Shown here piece by piece: positions 53,257 through 64,000 of a stretch of DNA of 64,000 bases (positions are counted from its first letter, which is position 1; each line of letters opens with the position of its first letter). Origin of the DNA: Roseateles saccharophilus (lineage in GTDB: Bacteria > Pseudomonadota > Gammaproteobacteria > Burkholderiales > Burkholderiaceae_C); contig NZ_SMBU01000023.1 of NCBI RefSeq assembly GCF_004342485.1, forward strand, positions 1 to 64,000. Direction: 5' to 3'. The notes under the pieces were generated by a model. The model saw only the letters and a list, made by a program, of their open reading frames with translations, was not told where the DNA came from and searched no databases. A program made the position numbers and the translations under genes.

Positions 53257-55266
53257 ATGAAGACGTTGAAATGCTGGGCCGGCGCCCTCGCTGGCCTCGT
53301 GCTGGGCGTGGGTGCAGCGCAGGCCGCGCCGCCACCGGCCGAGGTGTTCTACAGGGATGCCGACATCGCCGAAGCGGTGCTGTCGCCGTCGGGAAAGCGC
53401 CTGGCAATCACGTCGGCCAAGGGCGCCCAGCGCGCCGGCCTCGTCGTCTTCGACCTCAATCCCGGCGGCCAACTCAAGCGCGTCGCCCAGTTCGCCGACG
53501 GCGATGTCTGGCGCGTGCAATGGGTCGACGAGGACAGGCTGGTCTTTGGCGTCGTCGATTCGTCGGAAGGCAGCGGGCGGTCCACCGCGCCAGGCCTGTT
53601 CGCCGTCAACGCCGACGGCAGCAAGCTCCGCCAGCTCGTGCGCCGCATGTACAAGCCTTTCATCAACAATGGCGACACCGACGATGAGCGCCTGCTGGAC
53701 TGGAACCACTGGCTGCTGAGCGTGCCAACGCCACGCGCCGCTGCCGCCAACGGCGAGGTGCTGGTGGCCCATGTCGCACTGGACGACGAGCATGTGCAGA
53801 CGCCGATGTGGCTGAACACGCGCACCGGCCGCAGTCGCGACGCCTATTTCGACCCTCCAGCCCATACCGTGCACTGGCTGGTCGACGCCCACGGCGAGCC
53901 GCGCGTCGCGTTCACGCAGTACAAGGGCCGCCAGGCCGCCTACTGGCATGCGCCGGGAGCCACGGGTTGGTCGCAACTCTATGACAGCGACCTGCTCGCC
54001 GTGCCCTTCGGCATCGTCGCGACAGACGACGCCGGCGGGCTTTACGTGACGCGCACCGAGGGCCCGCAGCGCTACGCGGTGCTGTCGCGTTACGACTTCG
54101 AACACCACGCGCCCGAGACCAAACCACTGGTCACGGCGCCAGGCTTCGACTTCGATGGCCAGCTCATCACCGACGACGCGGGCCGCCTGCTGGGCGTGCG
54201 CCTGCGCGTCGATGGCCAGACGACGGTCTGGTTCGACGACGCGATGAAGGCACTGCAGCAGCGCGCCGACCGGCTCTTCCCGGGCCGCATCAACCAGATC
54301 GATTGCAGGCGCTGCGCTGCACCGGACATGGTGGCCCTGGTGCGCAGCTACAGCGACCGCGACCCGGGTCGGCTCTACCTCTTCCAGGCCAGCCCGGCCG
54401 AGGGCGAGAAGAACTGGCGCGCGATCGGCCCGGTGCGCGAGGGCGTCAAGCCCGAGCAGATGGCCTCGCTGGACCTGCAGCGCATCAAGGCCCGCGACGG
54501 CAGCGATCTGCCGGTCTGGGTCACGAAGAGCCCCGCGGCCAAGGGCCCGTTGCCGGCCGTCGTCCTTGTTCACGGCGGCCCCTGGGTGCGTGGCAGCGAA
54601 TGGAGCTGGCATGCCGACGCCCAGTTCCTGGCCTCGCGGGGCTATGTCGTCATCGAGCCCGAGATGCGCGGCAGCACCGGCTACGGCGACGCGCATTTCC
54701 GCGCCGGCTTCAGGCAGTTCGGCCAGGCCATGCAGGACGACGTGGCCGACGCACTGCGCTGGGCCCGGGCACAGGGCATCGCCAGCGACAAGGCCTGCAT
54801 CGCCGGCGCCAGCTATGGCGGCTACAGCACGCTGATGGGCCTCATCAAGGACCCCGACCTCTATCGCTGCGGCGTGGCCTGGGTGGCGCTGGCCGACCTG
54901 GACCTCTACCTCAGTGGCTCCTGGTGGGTCACGGACGACATCAGCAAAACCGGCCGCCAGTACGGCCTGCCCGAGTTGGTGGGCGACCCGGAAAAGGACG
55001 CGACCATGATCGCCGCCAACTCACCGGTCAAGCAGGCCGCGCACATCAAGGCACCGCTGCTGCTGGCCTTCGGCGAGGACGACCGCCGCGTGCCGCTGGC
55101 CCACGGCGAGCGCCTGCGCAAGGCCCTGCGCGAGGCCGGCAACGAGCCGCTCTGGGTGACCTATCCCGGCGAAGGCCACGGTTTCGCGCTGCTGAAGAAC
55201 CGGGTGGACTTCGCGCAGCGCATGGAAGCCTTCCTGGCCAAGTACCTGCAGCCCGCTCAGCCCTGA
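53257..55266 (+). CDS. S9-family serine peptidase (prolyl-oligopeptidase-like)
   Basis: 669 aa; ATG at 53257 follows GGGAGGA. Signal peptide MKTLKCWAGALAGLVLGVGA. A beta-propeller-like N-terminal half is followed by the hydrolase: oxyanion HGGPWVRG, nucleophile S519 in GASYGGYS, Asp in FGEDDRRV, and His in GEGHGF. Probably periplasmic; acts on short peptides, as in DPP/acylaminoacyl peptidase relatives. Its stop overlaps the convergent hydroxylase stop by 10 bp. Confidence 0.9.
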   Translation: MKTLKCWAGALAGLVLGVGAAQAAPPPAEVFYRDADIAEAVLSPSGKRLAITSAKGAQRAGLVVFDLNPGGQLKRVAQFADGDVWRVQWVDEDRLVFGVVDSSEGSGRSTAPGLFAVNADGSKLRQLVRRMYKPFINNGDTDDERLLDWNHWLLSVPTPRAAAANGEVLVAHVALDDEHVQTPMWLNTRTGRSRDAYFDPPAHTVHWLVDAHGEPRVAFTQYKGRQAAYWHAPGATGWSQLYDSDLLAVPFGIVATDDAGGLYVTRTEGPQRYAVLSRYDFEHHAPETKPLVTAPGFDFDGQLITDDAGRLLGVRLRVDGQTTVWFDDAMKALQQRADRLFPGRINQIDCRRCAAPDMVALVRSYSDRDPGRLYLFQASPAEGEKNWRAIGPVREGVKPEQMASLDLQRIKARDGSDLPVWVTKSPAAKGPLPAVVLVHGGPWVRGSEWSWHADAQFLASRGYVVIEPEMRGSTGYGDAHFRAGFRQFGQAMQDDVADALRWARAQGIASDKACIAGASYGGYSTLMGLIKDPDLYRCGVAWVALADLDLYLSGSWWVTDDISKTGRQYGLPELVGDPEKDATMIAANSPVKQAAHIKAPLLLAFGEDDRRVPLAHGERLRKALREAGNEPLWVTYPGEGHGFALLKNRVDFAQRMEAFLAKYLQPAQP

Positions 55267-56141
55267 AACCCGTTGCCATGGCGCCGCCACTCCGGCGGTT
55301 TCCACAAGTGGGCCAGGCGCATGCCCCAGGTCTTTTCCTGGGCCATGTCGTGGAACATCGCGCGCCATTCGTGGGCATTGAGCCAGAACAGGTTGTGCGT
55401 GGGGAAGGGATGCTCCAGGCCATAGTCCACCGGCTCCCGCTCGGGCACGAAGCTGCCGAAGAGGCGGTCGAAGACGATCAGCATGCCGCCGAAGTTCTTG
55501 TCGATGTACTGCGCGTTGCGGCCATGGTGGGCGCGATGGTGCGAGGGCGTGTTGAAGATGAACTCGAACCAGGCCGGCATCTTGTTCACCCAGGTCGTGT
55601 GCACGAAGAACTGGTAGCCCAGGTTCAGCGATAGCGCGAACAGCACCCAGCGCGGCTCGAAGCCGAGAAACACGGCCGGCAGGTAGAACAGCCAGTTACC
55701 GGCGATGGGATAGAACCAGCTCTGGCGCAGCGCGGTACCGAAGTTCATCTTCTCCGAGCCGTGGTGCACGACGTGGGCGCACCAGAACCAGCGGATGCGG
55801 TGGCTGCCGCGGTGGAAGCCGTAGTACAGGAACTCGACGAACAGGAACAGGCCGACGAAGCGCAGCGGCGTCACTTCGACCGTGAACAGGCGATGCTCGT
55901 AGACCCAGCCCATTGCCGGCAGCACGAGGACGACGAGCAGGATCAGGTCGGCGACGAGATAGCTGCCGCCGCTGTTCATGCTGTCAAAGCTGTCCCGGAG
56001 GTCGAAGACGCCGGTCTTGCGCAAGCGCCAGGCCTCCATCGCGATGAAGACGGCGAAGATCGGCGACAGCATGACCAGCGTCAGGTCGCGCCAGTCGAAG
56101 TGGTGGTGGTAGAGGTCGAGCAGCCAGTCCATGGACAGCAT
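55257..56141 (-). CDS. Sterol desaturase/fatty acid hydroxylase family protein
   Basis: 294 aa from the ATG at 56141; an alternative ATG at 56132 is 3 codons in. Membrane di-iron enzyme with the three histidine clusters FHRGSHR, HVVHHGSE and HHRAHHGRN and several TM helices. Substrate unknown; bacterial members hydroxylate lipids or carotenoids. It is divergent from the AraC gene at 56260, which could regulate it. Confidence 0.88.
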   Translation of the reverse strand: MLSMDWLLDLYHHHFDWRDLTLVMLSPIFAVFIAMEAWRLRKTGVFDLRDSFDSMNSGGSYLVADLILLVVLVLPAMGWVYEHRLFTVEVTPLRFVGLFLFVEFLYYGFHRGSHRIRWFWCAHVVHHGSEKMNFGTALRQSWFYPIAGNWLFYLPAVFLGFEPRWVLFALSLNLGYQFFVHTTWVNKMPAWFEFIFNTPSHHRAHHGRNAQYIDKNFGGMLIVFDRLFGSFVPEREPVDYGLEHPFPTHNLFWLNAHEWRAMFHDMAQEKTWGMRLAHLWKPPEWRRHGNGFQG

Positions 56142-56259
56142 CTTGATCCCAAATCGCCGCGGCATCTTGACGGCGAAACCCAGGTTTTTGACGGATCGCG
56201 CCAGGGCTGGGGTGAACCCCAGCGAGAGGGGCCGGCCGCTGCGGGATGATCGCCCGCCC

Positions 56260-57255
56260 ATGGATGACACCCGCGTCGCCGCCAGCTATGCCCAGCTGCT
56301 CTTCGAGCACATGGCGGCGCTCGGGCGCGCCGACGCGCTGGGCGAGCCGCCCGCGGCCAGCGAGACCTTCGTCGCGATGCGGCGCTGGCAGGCGCTGCTG
56401 GAGAAGGCGCGCGACCTCGACCCCGGCCCCAAGGCCACCTTCCCACTGCGGCTGGCGCGCGGCATCGCGCCGCGCCACTTCGGCGTCGTCGGCTTCGCGG
56501 CCCTGGCCTGCGGCACGCTGGCCGAGGCGCTGCAGCGGCTGGAGCGCTACCACCGCTCGGTCTACGACGCCAACGTCGCCCAGCTGCGCCCCTGTGCCGA
56601 GGGCCTGTGCATCGAGTGGGGCGTGGAGCGCGGCCGGCCGGGTGCGCTGGTGGACGAGACCGCCATCGCGGCCCTGGTGCAGCTGACGCGCGAATTCACG
56701 GCCGAGCCGCTGCGCGCGCTGGCCGTGGACTTCGTCAACCGCCGCCCGGCCGACGTGCGCCCCTACGAGGACTTCTTCGGCGGCCGGGTGCGCTTCGACC
56801 AGCCCAGCACCCGCGTCGTGCTGGCCGCCCACGACCTGGCCCTGCCGCTGCGCGGCGCCGACGCCGCCCTGCTCGCCCTGCTCGACGAGCAGGCCGAACG
56901 CCTGCTGCAGCAGGTGGCCGCGGTCAGCGAGCCGGTGGGCGTCTGGCGCCAAGCCCTGGTCGGCCTGATCCGCAGCGGCCGCACGCGGTTGCCCGACCTG
57001 GCCCACAGCCTGCAGATGAGCCCGCGCAGCCTGCAGCGCCGGCTGACCGAGCAGGGCCACGGCTTCCAGCGCCTGCTGTCGCAGACCCGCCAGCAATTGG
57101 CCGAGGCCTATCTGCGCGACCCCAACGTCGAGCTGGCCGAGGTGGCCCTGCTGCTCGGCTATTCCGAACAGAGTGCCTTCACGCGCGCCTTCCGGCAATG
57201 GACCGGCCAGGCCCCTCTTCAATGGCGCAGGCAGCAGCGGCGCCCGACCCGATGA
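56260..57255 (+). CDS. AraC-family regulator with arabinose-binding-like N-domain
   Basis: 331 aa from the ATG at 56260. The N-terminal domain resembles Arabinose_bd (FPLRLARGIAPRHFGVVGFAALACGTLAEALQRLERYHR). The C-terminal HTH pair includes SLQMSPRSLQRRLTEQGHGF and LLLGYSEQSAFTRAFRQWTGQAP. This is the OruR/ArgR-like group that often regulates fatty-acid or hydroxylation genes. Its stop codon overlaps the next start (ATGA), so it is coupled to the DUF2804 gene. Confidence 0.88.
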   Translation: MDDTRVAASYAQLLFEHMAALGRADALGEPPAASETFVAMRRWQALLEKARDLDPGPKATFPLRLARGIAPRHFGVVGFAALACGTLAEALQRLERYHRSVYDANVAQLRPCAEGLCIEWGVERGRPGALVDETAIAALVQLTREFTAEPLRALAVDFVNRRPADVRPYEDFFGGRVRFDQPSTRVVLAAHDLALPLRGADAALLALLDEQAERLLQQVAAVSEPVGVWRQALVGLIRSGRTRLPDLAHSLQMSPRSLQRRLTEQGHGFQRLLSQTRQQLAEAYLRDPNVELAEVALLLGYSEQSAFTRAFRQWTGQAPLQWRRQQRRPTR

Positions 57256-58241
57256 ACTCCGCAATTCCCGACTCCATCGTCCGCCACGACGGACAACCCG
57301 CCCATGGCCGCTATGCCGGCCGCATCGCCCGCTTCGACTGGACCGGCCTCGCCGAGCGGCGCTCCTGGCTGTGGCGCCGCCTGCACCACAAGCGCTGGCA
57401 CTACGTCGGCCTCGGCGACGAGCGCGTCTTCATCGGCCTGGCCATCGTCGACGTCGGCTGGACCTGCACGGCCTTCGCCTACCTCTTCGACCGCCAGCGC
57501 CGCCACCTGCTGGCCGACTGGAGCCAGGACGGCCTGCCGGGCCTGCAGGCCCAGGTGTCCGACGCACCGCTGGCCGAGGCGCGCGCCTGCTTCCGCGGCC
57601 CCGGCGCGCGGCTGGAGCTGCGCCATCAGTCCGACGACAGCCTGCTGCTGCATGTGCGCACGCGCACGCTGCGCATCGAGGCCCAGTTGGACCTGGAGGC
57701 AATGGCGCCGCCGCTGCTGGCCGTCGGCCCCATCGAAGGCGGTATCGCGCACGCGACGCAGAAGACGACGGCGCTGGCCGTGCTCGGCTGGGCCGAGGCC
57801 GAGGGCCGGCGCTTCGACCTCGACGGCGCCTGGGCCGCGGTCGACGCGTCCAACGGCCTGCTGGCCCGCAACACCGCCTGGCGCTGGGCCAGTGCGCACC
57901 GGCCGGACGTGGGCTTCAATCTGCAGCAGGGCTATTTCGGCAACCAGGAGAACGTGCTGTGGCTGGACGGCCGGCCCATCGCGCTGGGCGCGGCGCACTT
58001 CGACTTCGACGCCGCGCGGCCCCTCGACCCCTGGCATGTGCGTACCGACGACGGCCTGCTGGACCTGGTCTTCACGCCCGAGGGCGCGCGCGCCGAGGAC
58101 CGCAACCTGCTCGTGGCCGCCAGCCACTACATCCAGCCCATCGGCAGCTTTGCGGGCACGGTGCGTGCCGCGCCGGGGGCGCCACTGCGCGAGGTCCGCG
58201 ACCTGCTCGGTGTCACCGAGGACCACCGCTCCAAGTGGTAG
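57252..58241 (+). CDS. DUF2804 family protein
   Basis: 329 aa; the start overlaps the AraC stop as ATGA. DUF2804 features: RYAGRIARFDWTG, HKRWHYVGLGDERVFIGLAIVDVGW, ATQKTTALAVLGWAE, GLLARNTAWRWASAH, GYFGNQENVLWLDG. The family is lipocalin-fold-like, with unknown function and a suggested lipid link. Context with an AraC regulator and a lipid hydroxylase fits a lipid role, but this is inference. The stop codon is 3 bp from element E1. Confidence 0.85.
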   Translation: MNSAIPDSIVRHDGQPAHGRYAGRIARFDWTGLAERRSWLWRRLHHKRWHYVGLGDERVFIGLAIVDVGWTCTAFAYLFDRQRRHLLADWSQDGLPGLQAQVSDAPLAEARACFRGPGARLELRHQSDDSLLLHVRTRTLRIEAQLDLEAMAPPLLAVGPIEGGIAHATQKTTALAVLGWAEAEGRRFDLDGAWAAVDASNGLLARNTAWRWASAHRPDVGFNLQQGYFGNQENVLWLDGRPIALGAAHFDFDAARPLDPWHVRTDDGLLDLVFTPEGARAEDRNLLVAASHYIQPIGSFAGTVRAAPGAPLREVRDLLGVTEDHRSKW

Positions 58242-58244
58242 TTC

Positions 58245-58507
58245 AGAACCTGTTCAAGGTCTCCTCATGGCGCCCGTTGCACCGCAAAAGCAGGGGCTGC
58301 AAGGCGCAAACCGGAGACGGGCTGGTGGCCCGGCGAGGCTGAGCCCGGACACGGGCAGGCCAGGTGGCCTGCCCGTGCCTGGCGAAGGGCCAAGCCTCTG
58401 GCTTGGCGCGGCCTGCAAGGCTTGCAACGCCGCAGACGCTGTTTTTGCGGGGCAACCCGAAGGGCAAAGCAGCCCAGGGCACCATGAGGAGACCTTGAAC
58501 AGGTTCT
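58245..58507. repeat. Palindromic element E1 (263 bp)
   Basis: Perfect 26-bp terminal inverted repeats (58245-58270 and 58482-58507) enclose a second arm pair (58276-58293 with 58439-58456, 16/18 matched) and inner hairpins. The core 58299-58338 matches the core of E2 (reverse strand) at 35/40. It also carries CAACCCGAAGGG at 58453-58464, the complement of the E2 motif at 62014-62025. It sits between two convergent stop codons (3 and 7 bp away), so it may also end transcription both ways. Confidence 0.85.
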
Positions 58508-58514
58508 CGGGGGT

Positions 58515-59258
58515 TCAATACCGGCTGATGATCTCGTCCTGGGCGTGCTGGATCCAGCGCTCCCGGGTCATGTCCTGCAGCACCTGGCTGAGCTTGGGCA
58601 GCAAGGCCTGGCGGCTGACGTTCACGTAATGGAACACCGGGAACGACGCCAGCGGCTGCGGACGCGGCTCAATGCCGGTCAGCTTCATGGAGCGCAACGT
58701 CGCCAGGCCGGAAATGCGGTTGGCCAACACCACATCGACGCGCCCCCTATCCAGCATGCCGAAGGCCTGCTGCAGGCTGGCTACCGGCACCACCTGCATG
58801 CCGCCGGTGTTCTCCTCGATCACCTTGATGCCCTTGACGAAGGCCATGCGTAGCGCCTGCAGCGACGCCCAGCCATTGACGCTGAGCACCGAATGGCTGG
58901 GCACGAAGGCAACGACCTCATAGCTCGCCACCGGCACCGGGACCATGACGAGGTTGGGGTAGGTCTTTTCCATGCCCGCCTTGCGATACAGCTCGGCATC
59001 GGTCTCGCCCGCGTTCGCGCTGACGAGTGAGCGCTCGCCGGGCATGGACACGATATCGGCCTCCATGCCCATGCGCCGGTAGGCCTCCAGCATCACCTTG
59101 GCCGCCAGCTGGCTGGTCGGGTCGGACTCCAGCGCCAGCGTCGAGATCCGGATGCTGGGCTCGAAGACGACGGGAGAGTCGGCGGCGCGGGCACCCGCAG
59201 TCAACGCCACGGCGCCCGCGATGCAGCACTGTCTCCGGGTCAGGAATGGGCTCGCCAT
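58515..59258 (-). CDS. Periplasmic solute-binding protein (orphan)
   Basis: 247 aa with a Tat-like or Sec signal (TRRQCCIAGAVALTAGARA). SBP_bac_3-like layout: FEPSIRISTLALESDPTSQLA, SMPGERSLVSANAGETDAEL, and LLDRGRVDVVLANRISGLATL. No transporter genes adjoin. It resembles the orphan binding protein at 42105-42860 in size and type. Its stop lies 7 bp from E1. Confidence 0.78.
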   Translation of the reverse strand: MASPFLTRRQCCIAGAVALTAGARAADSPVVFEPSIRISTLALESDPTSQLAAKVMLEAYRRMGMEADIVSMPGERSLVSANAGETDAELYRKAGMEKTYPNLVMVPVPVASYEVVAFVPSHSVLSVNGWASLQALRMAFVKGIKVIEENTGGMQVVPVASLQQAFGMLDRGRVDVVLANRISGLATLRSMKLTGIEPRPQPLASFPVFHYVNVSRQALLPKLSQVLQDMTRERWIQHAQDEIISRY

Positions 59259-59283
59259 TCCCCAACTCTACCGTTGCTCGGTG

Positions 59284-61878
<2,595 letters not shown>

Positions 61879-61883
61879 GGTGT

Positions 61884-62150
61884 AGGGTCTGTTAACGCTA
61901 CGGGAGTAGGTCGCGAAGGCCATCTGCCAGGGGCCAATCAAGGCGCAACGCGCCGCCCGCATCGATATGCGGGCCAGCGGCGCAACGCCGAGTGGCCCCT
62001 GGCAGATGGCCTTCCCTTCGGGTTGTGACCAGAAAGCCCGCGCGCGGCGTTGCAAATCCTCGCCGGGTAGCCAACCCGGCTCCGGTTTGCGCCTTGCTCG
62101 CGGGCTTTCTGGTCACAACGCGGCCTGCTCCCGTAGCGTTAACAGGCCCT
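61884..62150. repeat. Palindromic element E2 (267 bp) between the clpB SD and start codon
   Basis: Terminal inverted repeats of 32 bp (61884-61915 and 62119-62150, three mismatches) enclose two perfect 21-bp arm pairs: 61916-61936 with 61993-62013, and 62022-62042 with 62099-62119. Each arm has a loop hairpin: CCCGCAT/ATGCGGG inside the first; the core CCGGGT/ACCCGG inside the second. It would fold as a Y: basal stem with two arms. The core (62058-62097) matches E1. The E2 ends sit 5 bp from the clpB ATG and 3 bp from GGAGG. No clear target duplication. Reading frames in it are not conserved-looking and I take it as non-coding. Confidence 0.9.
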
Positions 62151-62153
62151 TTT

Positions 62154-62158
62154 CCTCC
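62154..62158 (-). promoter_or_regulatory. Displaced Shine-Dalgarno of clpB (GGAGG)
   Basis: The minus strand reads CCGGAGGAAA then the E2 start. Removing E2 gives GGAGG-AAAACACC-ATG, a textbook 8-nt spacer. The element has therefore gone in between SD and AUG. No other gene start lies near that could use it. Confidence 0.75.
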
Positions 62159-62170
62159 GGTTGCGAAGCC

Positions 62171-62198
62171 AAGTGGGCGCCCGTTGGCGCTTTTCAAG
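62171..62198 (-). promoter_or_regulatory. Candidate sigma32 (heat-shock) promoter of clpB
   Basis: CTTGAAA (62192-62198), 14-bp spacer, CCCACTT (62171-62177). The family consensus is CTTGAAA, 11-16 bp, CCCCATT, so the -35 is perfect and the -10 matches 5 of 7. Transcription would start about 10 bp before the GGAGG. clpB is a classical sigma32 gene, which supports the call. Confidence 0.7.
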
Positions 62199-62203
62199 TT
62201 GCG

Positions 62204-62569
62204 TTAGATCAACGCCTGCACCAATCGCATGCCCAGCCACGCGGCGAACAGCGAGCCCAGCACATGGGCCATCGTATGGGCCAGCGCCATCCCAAAGGCA
62301 CCATGGCGCAGCAGGGTCAGCGATTCGCCCGAAAAGGCCGAGAAGGTCGTCAGCCCACCCAGGAAGCCGGTCACGAGCAGCAGCTTCAGCACCTCATTGG
62401 GCTGGCGGCCAAACCATTCCAGCGCGACGCCGATCAGCAACCCGCCAACCAGATTGACCAGCAACGTGCCGAGCGGGAAGCCCGCCCAGCGGGTGTTGAA
62501 CAACATGCCGGCCTGCCAGCGCGTCAGGGCGCCCAGCGCGGCGCCGATGGAAACGGCGACGGCGTTCAA
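62204..62569 (-). CDS. crcB: Fluoride exporter CrcB/Fluc
   Basis: 121 aa with four TM helices. Signature: IGAALGALTRWQAGM, GTLLVNLVGGLLIG, and GFLGGLTTFSAFSGE. The start is a TTG (62569) that overlaps the moaE stop as TTGA, with GGGGA 8 bp upstream; no ATG is available at the right place. It forms a dimeric fluoride channel. It lies upstream of clpB, whose promoter is near its 3' end. Confidence 0.88.
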   Translation of the reverse strand: MNAVAVSIGAALGALTRWQAGMLFNTRWAGFPLGTLLVNLVGGLLIGVALEWFGRQPNEVLKLLLVTGFLGGLTTFSAFSGESLTLLRHGAFGMALAHTMAHVLGSLFAAWLGMRLVQALI

Positions 62570-63039
62570 GATGCATTCCCCGCCGCGATGCCCCAGCGCG
62601 CAGCTGCCTCGTCGTCGGCCACGCGGGCGTCCACCCACTGGGCGCCGTCGGGCGTGTGCTCCTTCTTCCAGAATGGGGCCTGGGTCTTCAGGTAGTCCAT
62701 CAGGAATTCGCAGGCCTGGAAGGCCTGTCCGCGGTGGGCGCTGGTGACCAGCACGAGCACGATCTGGTCGCGCGCCTGCAGCGTGCCGACGCGGTGGATG
62801 ACCCGGGCCGCACGGATGTCGAAGCGGGCGAAGGCCGCATCCACCATGGCCTCGATGGCCGCCTCGGTCATGCCGGGGTAGTGCTCCAGCTCCATCGCCG
62901 ACACGGCCGCGCCGCTGCTGTGCTCGCGCACGGTGCCGACGAAGGCGACGACGGCGCCCACGCCACCATCGGCGGCGCGCAACTGGGCGGTTTCTGCGCC
63001 GAGGTCAAAGTCCCCGGCCTGGATGCAAACTCTTGGCAT
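62566..63039 (-). CDS. moaE: Molybdopterin synthase catalytic subunit MoaE
   Basis: 157 aa. It inserts sulfur into precursor Z with the MoaD thiocarboxylate. ATG at 63039. Seen: VVAFVGTVREHSSG, LEHYPGMTEAAIE, VIHRVGTLQARDQ, and the catalytic lysine in YLKTQAPFWKKEHT. Upstream and in the other direction is the SPFH gene. It is coupled to crcB. Confidence 0.93.
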   Translation of the reverse strand: MPRVCIQAGDFDLGAETAQLRAADGGVGAVVAFVGTVREHSSGAAVSAMELEHYPGMTEAAIEAMVDAAFARFDIRAARVIHRVGTLQARDQIVLVLVTSAHRGQAFQACEFLMDYLKTQAPFWKKEHTPDGAQWVDARVADDEAAARWGIAAGNAS

Positions 63040-63151
63040 GTCACAGATTCTCACCTCGGCGCGCGGTGAGATTCACCTGTTTGGGGGGCAGAGCACCCCG
63101 CCGCCGCCGGATACTTGAGCCCATTTCTCCCGAACGCACGCAGGAAACGCC

Positions 63152-64000
63152 ATGGCCCTGATGGATTTCATCAAGAAACAGTTCATCGACATCATCCAGT
63201 GGACCGAGGATGGTGACGGCACGCTGGCCTGGCGCTTCCCGATGGCCGACATGGAAATCCAGAACGGCGGCCAGCTCGTCGTGCGCGAATCCCAGGTCGC
63301 CGTCTTCGTCAACGAAGGCCAGGTGGCCGACGTCTTCGGCCCCGGCACGCACCGGCTGACGACGCAGACCCTGCCGGTGCTGACCTATCTGAAGAACTGG
63401 GACAAGCTCTTCGAGTCGCCCTTCAAGAGCGACGTCTACTTCTTCAGCACCCGTCAGCAGATCGACCAGCGCTGGGGCACCAGCCAGCCGGTCGCCATCC
63501 GCGACAAGGACTTCGGTGCCGTACGCCTGCGCGCCTTCGGCAACTACGCCTACCGCATCCAGGACGCCAAGGCCTTCCACAGCCAGATCTCCGGCACGCG
63601 CGAGCGCTACACGGTGGCCGACCTGGAAGGCCAGCTGCGCGGCCTGATGCTGCAGCACATCAGCGACGCGGTCGCCAGCAGCGGCACGCCCTTCCTGGAC
63701 CTGGCTGCCAACCAGGTCGAGTTCGCCGCCGCGCTTCAGGCCGCCACCGCACCCGCCTTCCAGGCCCTGGGCCTGGAGCTGCTGTCGGTGACGATGCAGA
63801 ACGTGTCCCTGCCCGAGGAGCTGCAGAAGATCCTCGACCAGCGCATCGGCATGGGCATCATCGGCCAGAACATGGGCCAGTTCATGCAGTACCAGGCAGC
63901 CCAGGCCCTGCCCGAGATGGCCAAGGGCGTAGGCGCTGGCGGCAGCGGCATCGCCGGCGAGGCCGTGGGCCTGGGCGCCGGCGTGGCCCTGGGCCAGACA
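63152..64000 (+). CDS. SPFH/Band 7 protein, YdjI-like (3' end outside the window)
   Basis: 283 codons are visible and the frame is open at the edge. It starts MALMDFIKKQFIDIIQWTEDGDG, the typical start of the virion-core/YdjI group of SPFH proteins. Then a SPFH domain (VRESQVAVFVNEGQVADVFGPGTH, ISGTRERYTVADLEGQLRGLM) and a Gly/Ala-rich tail that normally leads to a zinc ribbon. These proteins are membrane-associated scaffolds often linked to envelope stress. RBS AGGAAA precedes the ATG. Confidence 0.9.
   Translation, partial: MALMDFIKKQFIDIIQWTEDGDGTLAWRFPMADMEIQNGGQLVVRESQVAVFVNEGQVADVFGPGTHRLTTQTLPVLTYLKNWDKLFESPFKSDVYFFSTRQQIDQRWGTSQPVAIRDKDFGAVRLRAFGNYAYRIQDAKAFHSQISGTRERYTVADLEGQLRGLMLQHISDAVASSGTPFLDLAANQVEFAAALQAATAPAFQALGLELLSVTMQNVSLPEELQKILDQRIGMGIIGQNMGQFMQYQAAQALPEMAKGVGAGGSGIAGEAVGLGAGVALGQT

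Noticed and set aside
58245..58507. E1 as a simple bidirectional terminator
   Set aside because: It has no T-tract, is far longer than needed and shares a core with E2 in a non-terminator position.
61898..62197. Minus-strand frame in E2 of 99 codons
   Set aside because: It follows the palindrome on both arms, has no RBS and mirrors itself; a by-product of the repeat.

Overview
The window is very GC-rich chromosomal DNA from a betaproteobacterium, most likely a Burkholderiales member of the Roseateles/Mitsuaria/Rubrivivax/Leptothrix type. Supporting features are an mfd-serB pair, an ompR-envZ pair, a synthetase-only relA, 3-hydroxybutyrate dehydrogenase (PHB metabolism), nadA/nadB, clpB, crcB-moaE and a tRNA-Val(GAC). 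This placement comes from gene families and order only; no marker gene was compared.

Layout. 1-5740 is a rearranged accessory block. An ISL3-like transposase start at the left edge interrupts one copy of an ECF-sigma gene fragment. A second, truncated copy lies 5.3 kb away in the same orientation. Between them are a lipidated metallophosphoesterase, two small secreted proteins and a NarL-type regulator with a 7TM sensor kinase. 5992-14428 holds two giant adjacent genes (1508 and 1299 aa) with no signal peptide and no family I can name, followed by a frameshifted relic. From 15004 the core chromosome resumes: tRNA-Val with promoter and terminator, relA translationally coupled to a hydrolase, bdhA, a SIMPL protein, ompR-envZ, ispF and ispD separated by a type Vd patatin autotransporter, a bestrophin, an rlmN-like gene, and a permease-dctB-dctD operon. 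Then come mfd-serB, a decayed second serB fragment that runs into rraA, a TPP enzyme, aqpZ, an MFS/AraC divergent pair, a three-repeat secreted DUF3395-like protein, nadA and nadB around a ComFB-like gene, an S9 peptidase, a sterol-desaturase-like hydroxylase, AraC-DUF2804, clpB, crcB-moaE and the start of an SPFH protein.

The most striking signal is at 61884-62150. A 267-bp palindromic element (E2) with 32-bp terminal inverted repeats lies exactly between a perfect Shine-Dalgarno sequence (GGAGG, 62154-62158) and the clpB start codon (61878). A sigma32-like promoter lies just upstream. If the element folds on its terminal repeats, the SD-to-AUG spacing becomes 8 nt, so the inserted structure could be tolerated by hairpin bridging in the mRNA. 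A relative (E1, 58245-58507) shares a 40-bp core at 35/40 identity and the same nested-arm design, and fills the gap between two convergent genes. I regard E1/E2 as a family of non-coding palindromic elements and the best candidate for something undescribed here. The giant gene pair is the second.
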